Source: Prevotellaceae bacterium UBA2744
GTDB lineage: Bacteria; Bacteroidota; Bacteroidia; Bacteroidales; Bacteroidaceae
Length of the DNA: 64,000 nt
Assembly: GCA_002353575.1 (NCBI GenBank)
Contig: DEJQ01000007.1
Span: 73,969 to 137,968 of the forward strand
Direction: 5' to 3'
Shown here: in pieces, positions 1-8,308 of the stretch
How the letters are laid out: each line of letters starts with the position of its first letter
How positions within the stretch are numbered: position 1 is the stretch's first letter
The notes under the pieces: generated by a model
What the model saw: the letters and a program-made list of their open reading frames with translations, nothing else
Told to the model about the DNA's origin: nothing
The model's database searches: none
Position numbers and translations under genes: made by a program

Positions 1-55
1 GAAATATTAATAGTTCCGCATCCGTGCTTTTGTGCGTGCTTTTTCTTCTGCATTG

Positions 56-88
56 TTTGCAAACCGCTCACAAATTATATTATCTTTG
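56..88 (+). promoter_or_regulatory. Bacteroidetes-type promoter
   Basis: TTTG at 56-59 and TATCTTTG at 81-88 are separated by 21 nt, an exact fit to the Bacteroidetes primary sigma consensus. It points to the small ORF at 162-338 and predicts a leader of roughly 65 nt. The -33 box lies inside a TTGTTTGCAA sequence that recurs elsewhere in this neighbourhood. Confidence 0.7.
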
Positions 89-161
89 TACGCGAAAATA
101 ATTCGCAACACAAACACTTCGTGGTTTGTTAAACTCATTACTAACCTAAAATTTAATTTCT

Positions 162-338
162 ATGAACAAAGAAAAGTTATCAGTTCAGGGTGAGGCTATC
201 GAAGCCTCAACACAAAGAATGCTCGAAGCCGAGCTGTTTCTTATTTCGATGGAAAACGCACCAAGAAAACAGGATGGAGTAGAGTTTTGGAACATAGAGG
301 ATTTCCTAAGAAGGCTATGGAAGGGACAAATATTATAA
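162..338 (+). CDS. Small hypothetical protein, 58 aa
   Basis: The frame opens at the ATG at 162 and closes with TAA at 336-338. The product is 58 residues, has no signal peptide or membrane segment, is acidic and amphipathic in the first half (SVQGEAIEASTQRMLEAELF) and ends in a basic RRLWKGQIL tail. A consensus promoter lies about 75 nt upstream. I do not recognise the family and assign no function. A longer open frame on the opposite strand (185-376) has no promoter and is judged a shadow. Confidence 0.55.
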   Translation: MNKEKLSVQGEAIEASTQRMLEAELFLISMENAPRKQDGVEFWNIEDFLRRLWKGQIL

Positions 339-415
339 TATGACAATCGAATAAAAATCAGCAAGAGAAACTTCACAGCTTCCCTTGCCCAATCCGCGAA
401 AAATATAACTAATCT

Positions 416-922
416 TTACTTGAACATGATGTCTTCAATCTGTTTTGCAACGTCGTCACTCATATAGCGCGATTTACAGCATGCAATGATATATTTCCTG
501 GCTTTCTCAGGCATATCCACCTTTTTCCATACATCGTTGCGATTCTTCCAGCGACCTTTTGTAGTTCGCTTATCAATCCAAGTAATGGCATCTTTGATTT
601 TCTCGCGTCCCATCTCAGAATACCATCCGTCCTTGAATGTGTAGGTGCCATACTCATGCGGTGCAACCGTGATTTTACCATTTGCAGAACGCAATATCTG
701 TGCACAGGCATACTCTCCGTCGGCACCATAATACTTAAACTGTGTATAGCCATTAGCTTTGCCACACATGATTTTCTTCTCGCCATCATACTGCATTGAC
801 TCCATAATCCATACACCGTGGAGTTCTTTGTCGTCAATCTTTACATTCTGTGCAAGAAGGTTTGCTGTACAGAGCATTAATGCAGCGAACAAAATGCTCA
901 TTCTTTTCTCGATAGTTTTCAT
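416..922 (-). CDS. Secreted DUF4488-like (lipocalin-like) protein
   Basis: This 168-residue protein begins with a signal peptide ending near AQNVKID (about residue 25). The mature part starts with ELHGVWIMESMQYDG, the opening expected of Bacteroidetes lipocalin-like DUF4488 proteins; that family call is from memory. It is probably periplasmic, with unknown ligand. Its own promoter lies at 966-998. The regulator encoded just upstream on the same strand (1073-2095) carries a similar domain outside the membrane, so the two may bind or sense the same thing. That link is inference. Confidence 0.6.
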   Translation of the reverse strand: MKTIEKRMSILFAALMLCTANLLAQNVKIDDKELHGVWIMESMQYDGEKKIMCGKANGYTQFKYYGADGEYACAQILRSANGKITVAPHEYGTYTFKDGWYSEMGREKIKDAITWIDKRTTKGRWKNRNDVWKKVDMPEKARKYIIACCKSRYMSDDVAKQIEDIMFK

Positions 923-965
923 AAGCAGAAAAGTTTTTAAAGGTTAATAAAAATGGTTGACGCTG

Positions 966-998
966 CAAAGGTAAAGATCTTTCTTGCATGATGTCAAG
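966..998 (-). promoter_or_regulatory. Promoter for the 416-922 gene
   Basis: On the minus strand TACCTTTG (complement of 966-973) is preceded after 21 nt by CTTG (complement of 995-998), close to the Bacteroidetes consensus. It lies 44 nt from the start codon at 922. Confidence 0.55.
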
Positions 999-1048
999 GA
1001 TTTCCGTTTGCATATTCTTGGCAATCAAAAGTGCAAAGTCTCTGCAAA

Positions 1049-1068
1049 GTTTGCAATTGTTTGCAACG
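1049..1068. promoter_or_regulatory. Candidate operator with two TTTGCA half-sites
   Basis: Two TTTGCA hexamers stand as direct repeats 10 nt apart, one helical turn, about 50 nt upstream of the promoter at 966-998 and overlapping the 3' end of the regulator gene region. An almost identical site lies at 2157-2178. A regulatory role is inferred from repetition and placement. Confidence 0.4.
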
Positions 1069-1072
1069 ATGT

Positions 1073-2095
1073 CTAACTGCCGATGGAAAGGACGAAATCG
1101 TCCCACTGCTTACTGCTGCCTTTTTTGTGGAATACTTTCTGATAAAGTCGGCTGCGAGTGCTGCTAATGGTACTTATGTCACGTGCAAGCACATTGGCAA
1201 TGTCAGAAGGCGATACACGCAACTTAATCAGCAGTGAGGTCTGGAATTCCAGTTCCGACATAGAATAAAGGCTGAGCAAGTGATTAGTGAAACTGGGATA
1301 TACAGCATCCAACTGGCGTTCCATTTCCTGCCAATCCTCAGCCTTCAGGCGTTTACCCTCAGTAATGCCACGTTGCAACTGACGGTAATAGTCAGACATG
1401 AAGAATGAACGTTCGACTTCCTTCAGAGCCATGCGGACAGGTTGAGGCCGCAGTGCTATCTCTTCTTCTATCTCACGCAGGCGGCGGTCGGCACGACGCA
1501 CCTTCTGATGTTTTGCAACAGCTACCTGAGCTGTAATCAAGAGGCAGACGAATACTGCTATAAGGGCATATATCAGACGGTGATTGGCAGAAAGGAGTTT
1601 CCGTTCGGTAGTAGAGAGGACATAATGTCGTACTTCCTCGTTAGCATCTATACTCCGATCATTACGTATGATCTCACGAATCTCATCTATCTTTACATCA
1701 CTCATATCCGTAACACGCTTCCAGGTAGAGACGGCACCACTCTTTTGAGTTGTGATGACAGAATCGTTTACAATAACAAGCGGGCGGGGCTCGTCATCCT
1801 CCATATACATCATATTACCATTGCCCAGTTCCGACAGGGTAATCTGACTAATACTACCTGAAGCAACAATAATGCCTGAGGCGGTATAGAGCAACCTGCA
1901 AGCATAAAGTATGCTGTCACCATCATAAATATGCAAATATGTAATACCGTTTATGGGGAAGTCATACGTTTCGCCTATGGGGTAATTAAGGTGAGTCAGA
2001 GTCCAGGCTCCTTCAAGATGATATTTATTTGATGAACTATGTTGGCAAGAACAAACCAACAGAAAAAAGAGGATGTAGGATAGTATCTGTTTCAT
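1073..2095 (-). CDS. Membrane-tethered LuxR-type HTH regulator with extracytoplasmic sensor
   Basis: The 340-residue protein starts with a hydrophobic leader ending in a lipobox-like LLVCSC. An outer domain of about 130 residues follows (HLEGAWTLTHLNYPIG), resembling the lipocalin-like protein encoded next door. One strong membrane segment lies near residues 174-194 (LIYALIAVFVCLLITAQVAV), then a charged helical linker. The C-terminus is a HTH (SDIANVLARDISTISSTRSR), like the LuxR-type HTH at the end of many Bacteroidetes regulators. The layout suggests direct signalling from periplasm to DNA. It has its own promoter at 2117-2149 with a candidate operator just behind it. Confidence 0.65.
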   Translation of the reverse strand: MKQILSYILFFLLVCSCQHSSSNKYHLEGAWTLTHLNYPIGETYDFPINGITYLHIYDGDSILYACRLLYTASGIIVASGSISQITLSELGNGNMMYMEDDEPRPLVIVNDSVITTQKSGAVSTWKRVTDMSDVKIDEIREIIRNDRSIDANEEVRHYVLSTTERKLLSANHRLIYALIAVFVCLLITAQVAVAKHQKVRRADRRLREIEEEIALRPQPVRMALKEVERSFFMSDYYRQLQRGITEGKRLKAEDWQEMERQLDAVYPSFTNHLLSLYSMSELEFQTSLLIKLRVSPSDIANVLARDISTISSTRSRLYQKVFHKKGSSKQWDDFVLSIGS

Positions 2096-2116
2096 AGCAT
2101 TGATATATTCTCTTTA

Positions 2117-2149
2117 CAAAAGTATGACTTTTTCGCCTGAACGACCAAA
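2117..2149 (-). promoter_or_regulatory. Promoter of the membrane regulator
   Basis: TACTTTTG (complement of 2117-2124) follows TTTG (complement of 2146-2149) after 21 nt, matching the consensus. It lies 22 nt upstream of the start codon at 2095. Confidence 0.6.
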
Positions 2150-2156
2150 CAAGACG

Positions 2157-2178
2157 GTTTGCAATTTGTTTGCATACG
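2157..2178. promoter_or_regulatory. Candidate operator with two TTTGCA half-sites
   Basis: The site repeats the sequence at 1049-1068 with one extra base between half-sites and one near the end. It sits immediately upstream of the -33 box of the regulator promoter, a position suited to an activator. Autoregulation by the 1073-2095 product is inference. Confidence 0.4.
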
Positions 2179-2265
2179 ACCTGATTTTATGTTGGGAAAA
2201 TGTCGATTTTGGAAAAGTGTAAAAAAACCTCGTTATTTGTGTTGGAAAATGGATTTTATTTTGTG

Positions 2266-2301
2266 TTTGCACTTGTATTTAAATAAAATATTGTATTTTT
2301 G
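2266..2301 (+). promoter_or_regulatory. Promoter for mnmG
   Basis: TATTTTTG at 2294-2301 is an exact -7 box. TTTG at 2266-2269 is 24 nt upstream, slightly long, while a CTTG at 2272-2275 gives 18 nt. The leader to the mnmG start would be about 150 nt; no strong structure was seen in it. Confidence 0.55.
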
Positions 2302-2459
2302 CGGCAAAGGCACAGCAACATTCACTATACTATTTCAACAGCAAAAAACAAGGAGAGTTGGACTTTGTAGTTGAGTATGCTGGCAACATACTGCCGATAT
2401 AAATCGTGGATTTAATATACAACTTAGATTTAGAAGGACTGAAATAAATACTAAAGCAT

Positions 2460-4451
2460 ATGGAATTTACGTATGATGTTGTAGTGGTCGGAGCAGGACA
2501 CGCAGGATGTGAAGCAGCGGTAGCAGCAGCCAACCTGGGAGCGAAGACCTGTCTCATCACGATGGACATGAACAAGATTGCACAGATGTCGTGCAACCCT
2601 GCCGTGGGTGGAATTGCAAAGGGACAAATAGTACGAGAGATTGATGCCCTGGGCGGACAGATGGGAATCGTCACCGACAGAGCCTCGATTCAGTTCCGCA
2701 TGCTGAATCGCTCAAAGGGACCTGCAATGTGGAGCCCGAGGGCTCAATGTGACCGCGAAAAATTCATTTGGACGTGGAGAAGTATCCTCGACAACACAAA
2801 AAACCTCTCAATTTGGCAGGATCAAGTGCGCAATCTGATATATGAAACTGCTGAAAATCAAGAGGGAAACGCCTCTGAAAACCAGGATTTTTTTGTCGGC
2901 AAAAAATCGGCTGAAAAATCAGAATCGGCACAAAAAGTCGTTGGTGTGTGCACTTTTACCGAAACTGTGTTCCATGCCAAGTGTGTCATCATCACAGCGG
3001 GCACTTTCCTCAACGGACTGATGCATATCGGCAGAACGAAGCTGCCTGGAGGGCGTTGTGCCGAACCTGCATCTCTCATGCTGACCGAAAGCATCACTTC
3101 GACCGGAATCAGACAAGGCAGAATGAAAACGGGTACTCCGGTCAGAATCGATAAACGTTCCGTCGATTTCTCACTGATGGAAGAACAGCCAGGTGATGAA
3201 ATCGGAGGAGGGTTCAGCTATATGTCTGAAGAGAACTCTCTGAAGCAATTGCCTTGTTGGATTGTATATACAAACGAGGAAGTACATGAAATGCTCCGTT
3301 CCGGATTCGACGACTCCCCACTCTACAATGGGCAGATCCAATCCATCGGACCCAGATACTGTCCGTCGATAGAAACAAAACTGCATACGTTCCCTGACAA
3401 GCAACAACACATGCTGTTTCTGGAACCCGAAGGAACCGATACAAATGAGATGTACCTGAATGGTTTCTCATCATCGCTCCCCATCGACGTACAGATAAAC
3501 GCACTGAAGAAAATACCGGCATTCCGCAACCTCAAAGTATATCGTCCAGGCTATGCCATAGAATATGACTACTTCGATCCGACACAACTGAAACATTCCC
3601 TGGAATCGAAAATCGTCGAGAATCTGTTCTTCGCAGGACAGGTAAACGGAACTACGGGATATGAGGAGGCAGCAGGTCAGGGACTCATGGCCGGCATCAA
3701 TGCGGCGATAAAAAGCAGCAAGGGAAGCGGACATGAACTGAACGGCGGAGAACCGTTCGTTCTGTCACGCAACGAAGCGTATATTGGTGTGCTGATCGAC
3801 GACCTCGTAACAAAGGGTGTGGATGAGCCATACCGTATGTTTACGTCAAGAGCTGAATACAGAATCCTGCTCAGGCAAGACGATGCAGATATGCGTCTGA
3901 CAGCAAAAAGCCATGAACTGGGACTTGCCACGCAGGAACGATTTGAACGTACAGAAGAGAAGCGGAAAGAGATAGAACAGCTGATAGAATTCTGCAATAC
4001 GTTCTCGTTAAAACCGGCACTGATAAATGACGTGTTGGAGTCGTTAGGTACTACTCCGCTATCGCAAGGACTAAAACTGAGCGACCTGCTGGGACGTCCG
4101 CAAATCAATTTTGATAATATCCTGCCACATATAAAACCGCTGCAAAAAGCCATCGAAAGCATAATGCCGAATGCTACCGACAGACACAAAAAAGAGGTAA
4201 TAGAAGCAGCAGAAATACGCATAAAATATGCTGGATATATCAGCAGGGAGCAACAGGCTGCAGAGAAGATGATACGGCTGGAGAATATCAAAATTGCGGG
4301 TAAATTCGACTACCCTACCCTCAGTCAGATTTCTATCGAGGCGCGTCAGAAACTGCAGGCGATACAACCCGTAACACTCGGGCAGGCATCACGCATCCCA
4401 GGTGTGTCACCATCAGATATCAATATAATGCTGGTACTGCTGGGACGATAA
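2460..4451 (+). CDS. mnmG: tRNA uridine-5-carboxymethylaminomethyl modification enzyme MnmG
   Basis: MnmG with MnmE adds the carboxymethylaminomethyl group to U34 of certain tRNAs, using FAD and NADH. The FAD-binding GAGHAGCEAA lies at residues 10-19, and the family signature GPRYCPSIETK is near residue 300. The C-terminal helical domain with AGYISREQ is intact. At 663 residues it is longer than the usual 620-630 because of a hydrophilic Glu/Lys/Ser/Asn-rich insertion around residues 130-160. It starts a + strand housekeeping run and is followed by apt after 34 nt. Confidence 0.96.
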   Translation: MEFTYDVVVVGAGHAGCEAAVAAANLGAKTCLITMDMNKIAQMSCNPAVGGIAKGQIVREIDALGGQMGIVTDRASIQFRMLNRSKGPAMWSPRAQCDREKFIWTWRSILDNTKNLSIWQDQVRNLIYETAENQEGNASENQDFFVGKKSAEKSESAQKVVGVCTFTETVFHAKCVIITAGTFLNGLMHIGRTKLPGGRCAEPASLMLTESITSTGIRQGRMKTGTPVRIDKRSVDFSLMEEQPGDEIGGGFSYMSEENSLKQLPCWIVYTNEEVHEMLRSGFDDSPLYNGQIQSIGPRYCPSIETKLHTFPDKQQHMLFLEPEGTDTNEMYLNGFSSSLPIDVQINALKKIPAFRNLKVYRPGYAIEYDYFDPTQLKHSLESKIVENLFFAGQVNGTTGYEEAAGQGLMAGINAAIKSSKGSGHELNGGEPFVLSRNEAYIGVLIDDLVTKGVDEPYRMFTSRAEYRILLRQDDADMRLTAKSHELGLATQERFERTEEKRKEIEQLIEFCNTFSLKPALINDVLESLGTTPLSQGLKLSDLLGRPQINFDNILPHIKPLQKAIESIMPNATDRHKKEVIEAAEIRIKYAGYISREQQAAEKMIRLENIKIAGKFDYPTLSQISIEARQKLQAIQPVTLGQASRIPGVSPSDINIMLVLLGR

Positions 4452-4485
4452 TACTAACCAATCAAAAACAAAAATATACTTAACT

Positions 4486-5016
4486 ATGAACAATCCGTAT
4501 TTACTGGAACACCTCAGATCCATCAAGGACTTCCCCAAGAAGGGAATCAACTTTCGCGATGTAACCACACTCTTCAAGGATGCAAAATGCCTTGAGATTA
4601 TGGAAAACGAACTCTACGAAATTTACAAGGACAAGGGCATTACTAAAGTCGTAGGACTGGAGACTCGTGGATACATAATGGGAGCTATTCTGGCACGCAG
4701 ACTCGGAGCAGGATTCGTGATGGCTCGCAAACCCGGAAAACTCCCCGCAACGACTATCAAAGAATCATTCACCAAAGAATATGGTGTGGATAGCATAGAA
4801 ATACATCTCGATGCCATAAATAGCGATGACGTAGTATTGATTCACGACGACCTGCTTGCCACCGGCGGAAGCATCAAAGCAGCATGGAAACTGGTGCAGA
4901 AGCTGAAGCCCAAGAAGTGCTATATGAACTTCCTTATCGAGATTCGAGACGAGGGTCTGAGGGGAAGAGAAAACATCGGAAACGGAATCGAATTTACAAC
5001 ACTGATGACATTATGA
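4486..5016 (+). CDS. apt: Adenine phosphoribosyltransferase
   Basis: This cytosolic purine-salvage enzyme makes AMP from adenine and PRPP. The 176-residue length is typical. The start IKDFPKKGINFRDVTTLF is characteristic of Apt, GLETRGYIMG matches the conserved GIESRGFIFG region, and VVLIHDDLLATGGS is the PRPP-binding loop. It lies between mnmG and uvrC, probably in the same transcript. Confidence 0.95.
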   Translation: MNNPYLLEHLRSIKDFPKKGINFRDVTTLFKDAKCLEIMENELYEIYKDKGITKVVGLETRGYIMGAILARRLGAGFVMARKPGKLPATTIKESFTKEYGVDSIEIHLDAINSDDVVLIHDDLLATGGSIKAAWKLVQKLKPKKCYMNFLIEIRDEGLRGRENIGNGIEFTTLMTL

Positions 5017-5092
5017 AAACGGCAGGAAACATTGCCGTCGCATCAGATGCCAAACATCAAATTGTTTCACGTGGAACATTACTATACGTCTC

Positions 5093-6913
5093 ATGAACAA
5101 GGAGGAGGAAAGACTCACAAGGCTTAAGACAATAGTAGCAGCGCTACCCTCGTCGCCGGGATGCTATCAGTATCTTGACAGCACAGGGAAAATCATATAT
5201 GTAGGTAAGGCGAAAAATCTAAAGAACAGAGTTTCGTCATACTTCCTGAAAACTGTTGACAGGAGAAAAACAGAGATTCTCGTTTCGAAGATTGAAGATA
5301 TAAAATACATAGTGGTCCCTACCGACGAGGATGCTCTACTGCTTGAGAACAACCTGATAAAAAAATACAAGCCGAGGTACAACATATTGCTGAAGGATGG
5401 CAAGACCTATCCCTCGGTTTGTGTGACTAACGAGTACTTCCCCCGTGTGTTTAAGACAAGGAAAATCATCAAGGGCGCAGGTACTTATTTCGGTCCATTC
5501 TCGCATATAGGCACCCTGAACAACATCCTTGAACTGATCAGCAAAATGTACAAGATACGACGCTGCCGACTTGTTATCACACCTGAAGGGATAGAAAAAC
5601 AAAAGTACCAGACCTGCCTGGAGTACCACATAAAGAACTGCAAGGCTCCATGTGTGGCAAGACAGACAAGGGAGAACTATATGCAGGAGGTAGAGGAAGT
5701 GAAGGAGATTCTGAAAGGCAATACACGTATATTGTGCGATAAGATGTTGCGTGACATGCAGCGTCTTTCAGACGAGATGAAGTTTGAGGAAGCTATGGAA
5801 ATAAAGAAACGCTACGACCTGGCTTTGGAGTTCTGTGAGAAGTCAGAGGTGGTATCATTCTCGTATAATAACATTGACGTGTATTCGATCGACAACGAAG
5901 ATAAAAGCTGCTTCATAAACTACCTGCACGTGACCAACGGAAGCATAAACCAAGCCTTCACATTCGAGTATAAAAAACGGGTAGATGAGAGCATGGAAGA
6001 TATGCTCGCTCTTGGTATAATAGAGATGCGCCAGAGATACAAGAGCACAGCAAAGGAGATTGTCATACCCTTCCCGATAGACTTGGAGATGAACGGCATC
6101 ACATTTACAGTACCGGAAAGAGGCGACAAACGACACTTGCTGGAACTGTCGAAGATGAACGTAAGACAGTACCGCTTAGACAGTCTGAAACAGGCAGAGA
6201 AACTAAACCCGGAACAACGAAGCACAAATATCCTGAAGGAACTGCAACGAAAACTGGGGTTGCAGAAGCTACCTATGCGCATAGAACTATTTGACAACTC
6301 CAATATATCAGGCAGCAGCGCAGTGGCAGGTTGCGTGGTCTTCAAACAAGCTAAACCAGCACGCTCGGAATACAGGAAATTCAACATAAAAACAGTTGAA
6401 GGACCTGACGACTACGCCTCGATGCACGAGGTGGTTTTGAGAAAATACCAAAGAGCGATAAATGAAGAAACGGAACTGCCAGACCTGATAGTCTGTGACG
6501 GCGGCAAGGGACAAATGGAGATAGTACGCGAAGCTATAGAGGACGAACTACACCTCAACATACCCATCGCAGGACTGGCAAAAAACAGTCACCACCGGAC
6601 CAACGAACTTCTGTTTGGATTTCCACAGAAGACCATCGGTGTGGAGATGGACTCTCCCCTGTTCAAATTCCTCACCAGGCTGCAGGATGAAGTGCACAGA
6701 TATGCAATAACCTTCCACCGCGACAAACGCAGTAAGGAGCAAACCAAGAGCGAACTGGACACCATCAAGGGCATAGGACCGGAAAGCAAGAAACTGCTAC
6801 TGCGGGAATTCAAGAGTCTGAAACGAATAAAGGAAGCAAGCGAGGAACAACTTGCAAACGTAGTAGGAAAAGCAAAAGCAAAAATTCTTATCGCTGCGTT
6901 TAGTGCAGAATGA
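5093..6913 (+). CDS. uvrC: Excinuclease ABC subunit C
   Basis: UvrC makes both incisions in nucleotide excision repair. The N-terminal GIY-YIG nuclease is visible at about residues 20-100 (GCYQYLDSTGKIIYVGKAKN). An UVR segment lies around 205-245, the second RNase H-like nuclease domain at about 380-540 (ELFDNSNISG, DGGKGQ), and a helix-hairpin-helix end at 555-606 (IKGIGPESKKLLL). The 606-residue length is normal. The ATG at 5093 overlaps the end of a short apt-downstream frame but no real gene. Confidence 0.96.
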   Translation: MNKEEERLTRLKTIVAALPSSPGCYQYLDSTGKIIYVGKAKNLKNRVSSYFLKTVDRRKTEILVSKIEDIKYIVVPTDEDALLLENNLIKKYKPRYNILLKDGKTYPSVCVTNEYFPRVFKTRKIIKGAGTYFGPFSHIGTLNNILELISKMYKIRRCRLVITPEGIEKQKYQTCLEYHIKNCKAPCVARQTRENYMQEVEEVKEILKGNTRILCDKMLRDMQRLSDEMKFEEAMEIKKRYDLALEFCEKSEVVSFSYNNIDVYSIDNEDKSCFINYLHVTNGSINQAFTFEYKKRVDESMEDMLALGIIEMRQRYKSTAKEIVIPFPIDLEMNGITFTVPERGDKRHLLELSKMNVRQYRLDSLKQAEKLNPEQRSTNILKELQRKLGLQKLPMRIELFDNSNISGSSAVAGCVVFKQAKPARSEYRKFNIKTVEGPDDYASMHEVVLRKYQRAINEETELPDLIVCDGGKGQMEIVREAIEDELHLNIPIAGLAKNSHHRTNELLFGFPQKTIGVEMDSPLFKFLTRLQDEVHRYAITFHRDKRSKEQTKSELDTIKGIGPESKKLLLREFKSLKRIKEASEEQLANVVGKAKAKILIAAFSAE

Positions 6914-6931
6914 TAAAAAAACGTACCTTTG
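6899..6931 (+). promoter_or_regulatory. Possible promoter directly in front of dtd
   Basis: TACCTTTG at 6924-6931 is an exact -7 box, and TTTA at 6899-6902 lies 21 nt before it. The box ends only 4 nt before the dtd ATG, so transcription would begin at or within the start codon. Confidence 0.35.
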
Positions 6932-6935
6932 TAGC

Positions 6936-7388
6936 ATGAGAGCAGTAATACAAAGAGTGTTGCAGGCATCTGTAACCATAGAAGAGAACATCAAGTCAGA
7001 AATCCAGCAAGGATATGTCGTACTGTTGGGGTGCGAGAATGCAGACACCGAAGAGGACATACAATGGCTGGCAAGAAAGATAGCACTAATAAGACTATTC
7101 GACGACGAAAACGGAGTGATGAATAAATCCATCCTCGATGTCGGAGGCGACATAATAGTAGTATCCCAATTCACCTTGTGGGCATCATACAAAAAGGGCA
7201 ACAGACCGAGTTACCTGCGTGCCGGTAGCCACGATGTCACAATCCCCCTGTATGAACGTTTCGTGAAGGTTATGTCGGAACAACTGGGCAAGCCTGTGCA
7301 GACTGGTGAATTCGGAGCATATATGAAGGTATCACTTGTCAATGACGGACCGGTGACAATCTGCATCGATACGAAGAACAAAGAGTGA
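6936..7388 (+). CDS. dtd: D-aminoacyl-tRNA deacylase
   Basis: Dtd removes D-amino acids wrongly attached to tRNA. The protein begins MRAVIQRVLQASV, the usual Dtd N-terminus, so the ATG at 6936 is preferred over an upstream frame opening at 6903 inside uvrC. SQFTLWASYKKGNRPS is the conserved active-site loop, and FGAYMKVSLVNDGPVT is the second signature. Length is 150 residues, as expected. The stop is followed at once by a heptamer-repeat spacer leading to deoC. Confidence 0.95.
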   Translation: MRAVIQRVLQASVTIEENIKSEIQQGYVVLLGCENADTEEDIQWLARKIALIRLFDDENGVMNKSILDVGGDIIVVSQFTLWASYKKGNRPSYLRAGSHDVTIPLYERFVKVMSEQLGKPVQTGEFGAYMKVSLVNDGPVTICIDTKNKE

Positions 7389-7422
7389 GTTGAGAGTATA
7401 AAGTTTAAAGCACATAGAATAT
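7388..7422 (+). repeat. Degenerate 7-nt repeat spacer before deoC
   Basis: From the dtd stop to the deoC ATG the spacer can be cut into five 7-nt units, each starting AG: AGTTGAG, AGTATAA, AGTTTAA, AGCACAT, AGAATAT. The last unit runs into the start codon. The same layout occurs before rdgB (13222-13277). Confidence 0.5.
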
Positions 7423-8308
7423 GGAAAATAACAAATACGAACAGGCTCTGAGTCGATACAACTGCGACTTGGACGACAAGGAAATAGCCAAAGAGGTTGA
7501 AAATCTGCTGAATAAGCATCTGAAAGAGAATAACACGAAAGAAGTAAAGAAATTTCTCTTCAACTCAGTGGAACTCACAACGTTAAAAACAACTGACAGT
7601 GAAGACAGCGTATTGCGGTTCATCGAGAACGTAAACCGATTCGACCGCGAACATTCAGACTTGGGACACGTAGCGACAGTATGTGTGTATCCTAACTTTG
7701 CAAAGATCTGTTATGAATGTCTGGAAAACGACAATATAGAAATAGCTTGCGTAAGCGGCAGTTTTCCGTCAAGTCAGACCTTCCTTGAGGTTAAGATAGC
7801 AGAGACAGCACTCGCCATTAAGGACGGAGCTACGGAAATCGACATCGTAATGCCTGTGGGTAAGTTCCTGGCTGAGGACTACGAAGGAATGTGTGATGAC
7901 ATAGCAGAACTGAAGGCAATCTGTGGTGACAAGAGCATGAAGGTAATCCTCGAAACGGGCTGTCTGGGTTCTGCAAGTAACATCAAAAAAGCCAGCATCC
8001 TATCCATGTATGCAGGAGCAGACTACATAAAGACATCGACTGGCAAACTGGAACCGGCAGCAACCCCGGAGGCAGCATACGTGATGTGTCAGGCCATCAA
8101 GGAATACTACGACCAGACAGGCATACATATAGGATTCAAGCCCGCAGGAGGCATGAAAACCGTGAAGGATGCCCTCACATACTACACGATTGTAAAAGAG
8201 GTCCTGGGCGAAAAATGGCTTACAAATAAATGGCTACGCCTCGGTACCAGTTCGCTGGCAAACAAACTGCTTAGTGAGATTCTGGATAAGGAAGTGAAGT
8301 TTTTCTGA
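7421..8308 (+). CDS. deoC: Deoxyribose-phosphate aldolase
   Basis: DeoC splits 2-deoxyribose 5-phosphate into glyceraldehyde 3-phosphate and acetaldehyde in deoxynucleoside breakdown. ADYIKTSTGK near residue 205 contains the Schiff-base lysine, GFKPAGGMKT holds the second active-site lysine, and EIDIVMPVGKF matches the conserved first half. The 295 residues fit the longer class with an extra N-terminal helical region. The stop codon abuts the stop of the convergent polyprenyl synthase gene with no spacer. Confidence 0.95.
   Translation: MENNKYEQALSRYNCDLDDKEIAKEVENLLNKHLKENNTKEVKKFLFNSVELTTLKTTDSEDSVLRFIENVNRFDREHSDLGHVATVCVYPNFAKICYECLENDNIEIACVSGSFPSSQTFLEVKIAETALAIKDGATEIDIVMPVGKFLAEDYEGMCDDIAELKAICGDKSMKVILETGCLGSASNIKKASILSMYAGADYIKTSTGKLEPAATPEAAYVMCQAIKEYYDQTGIHIGFKPAGGMKTVKDALTYYTIVKEVLGEKWLTNKWLRLGTSSLANKLLSEILDKEVKFF

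Noticed and set aside
185..376. 63-codon minus-strand frame over the 58-residue protein
   Set aside because: The plus-strand frame has a consensus promoter; this one has none.
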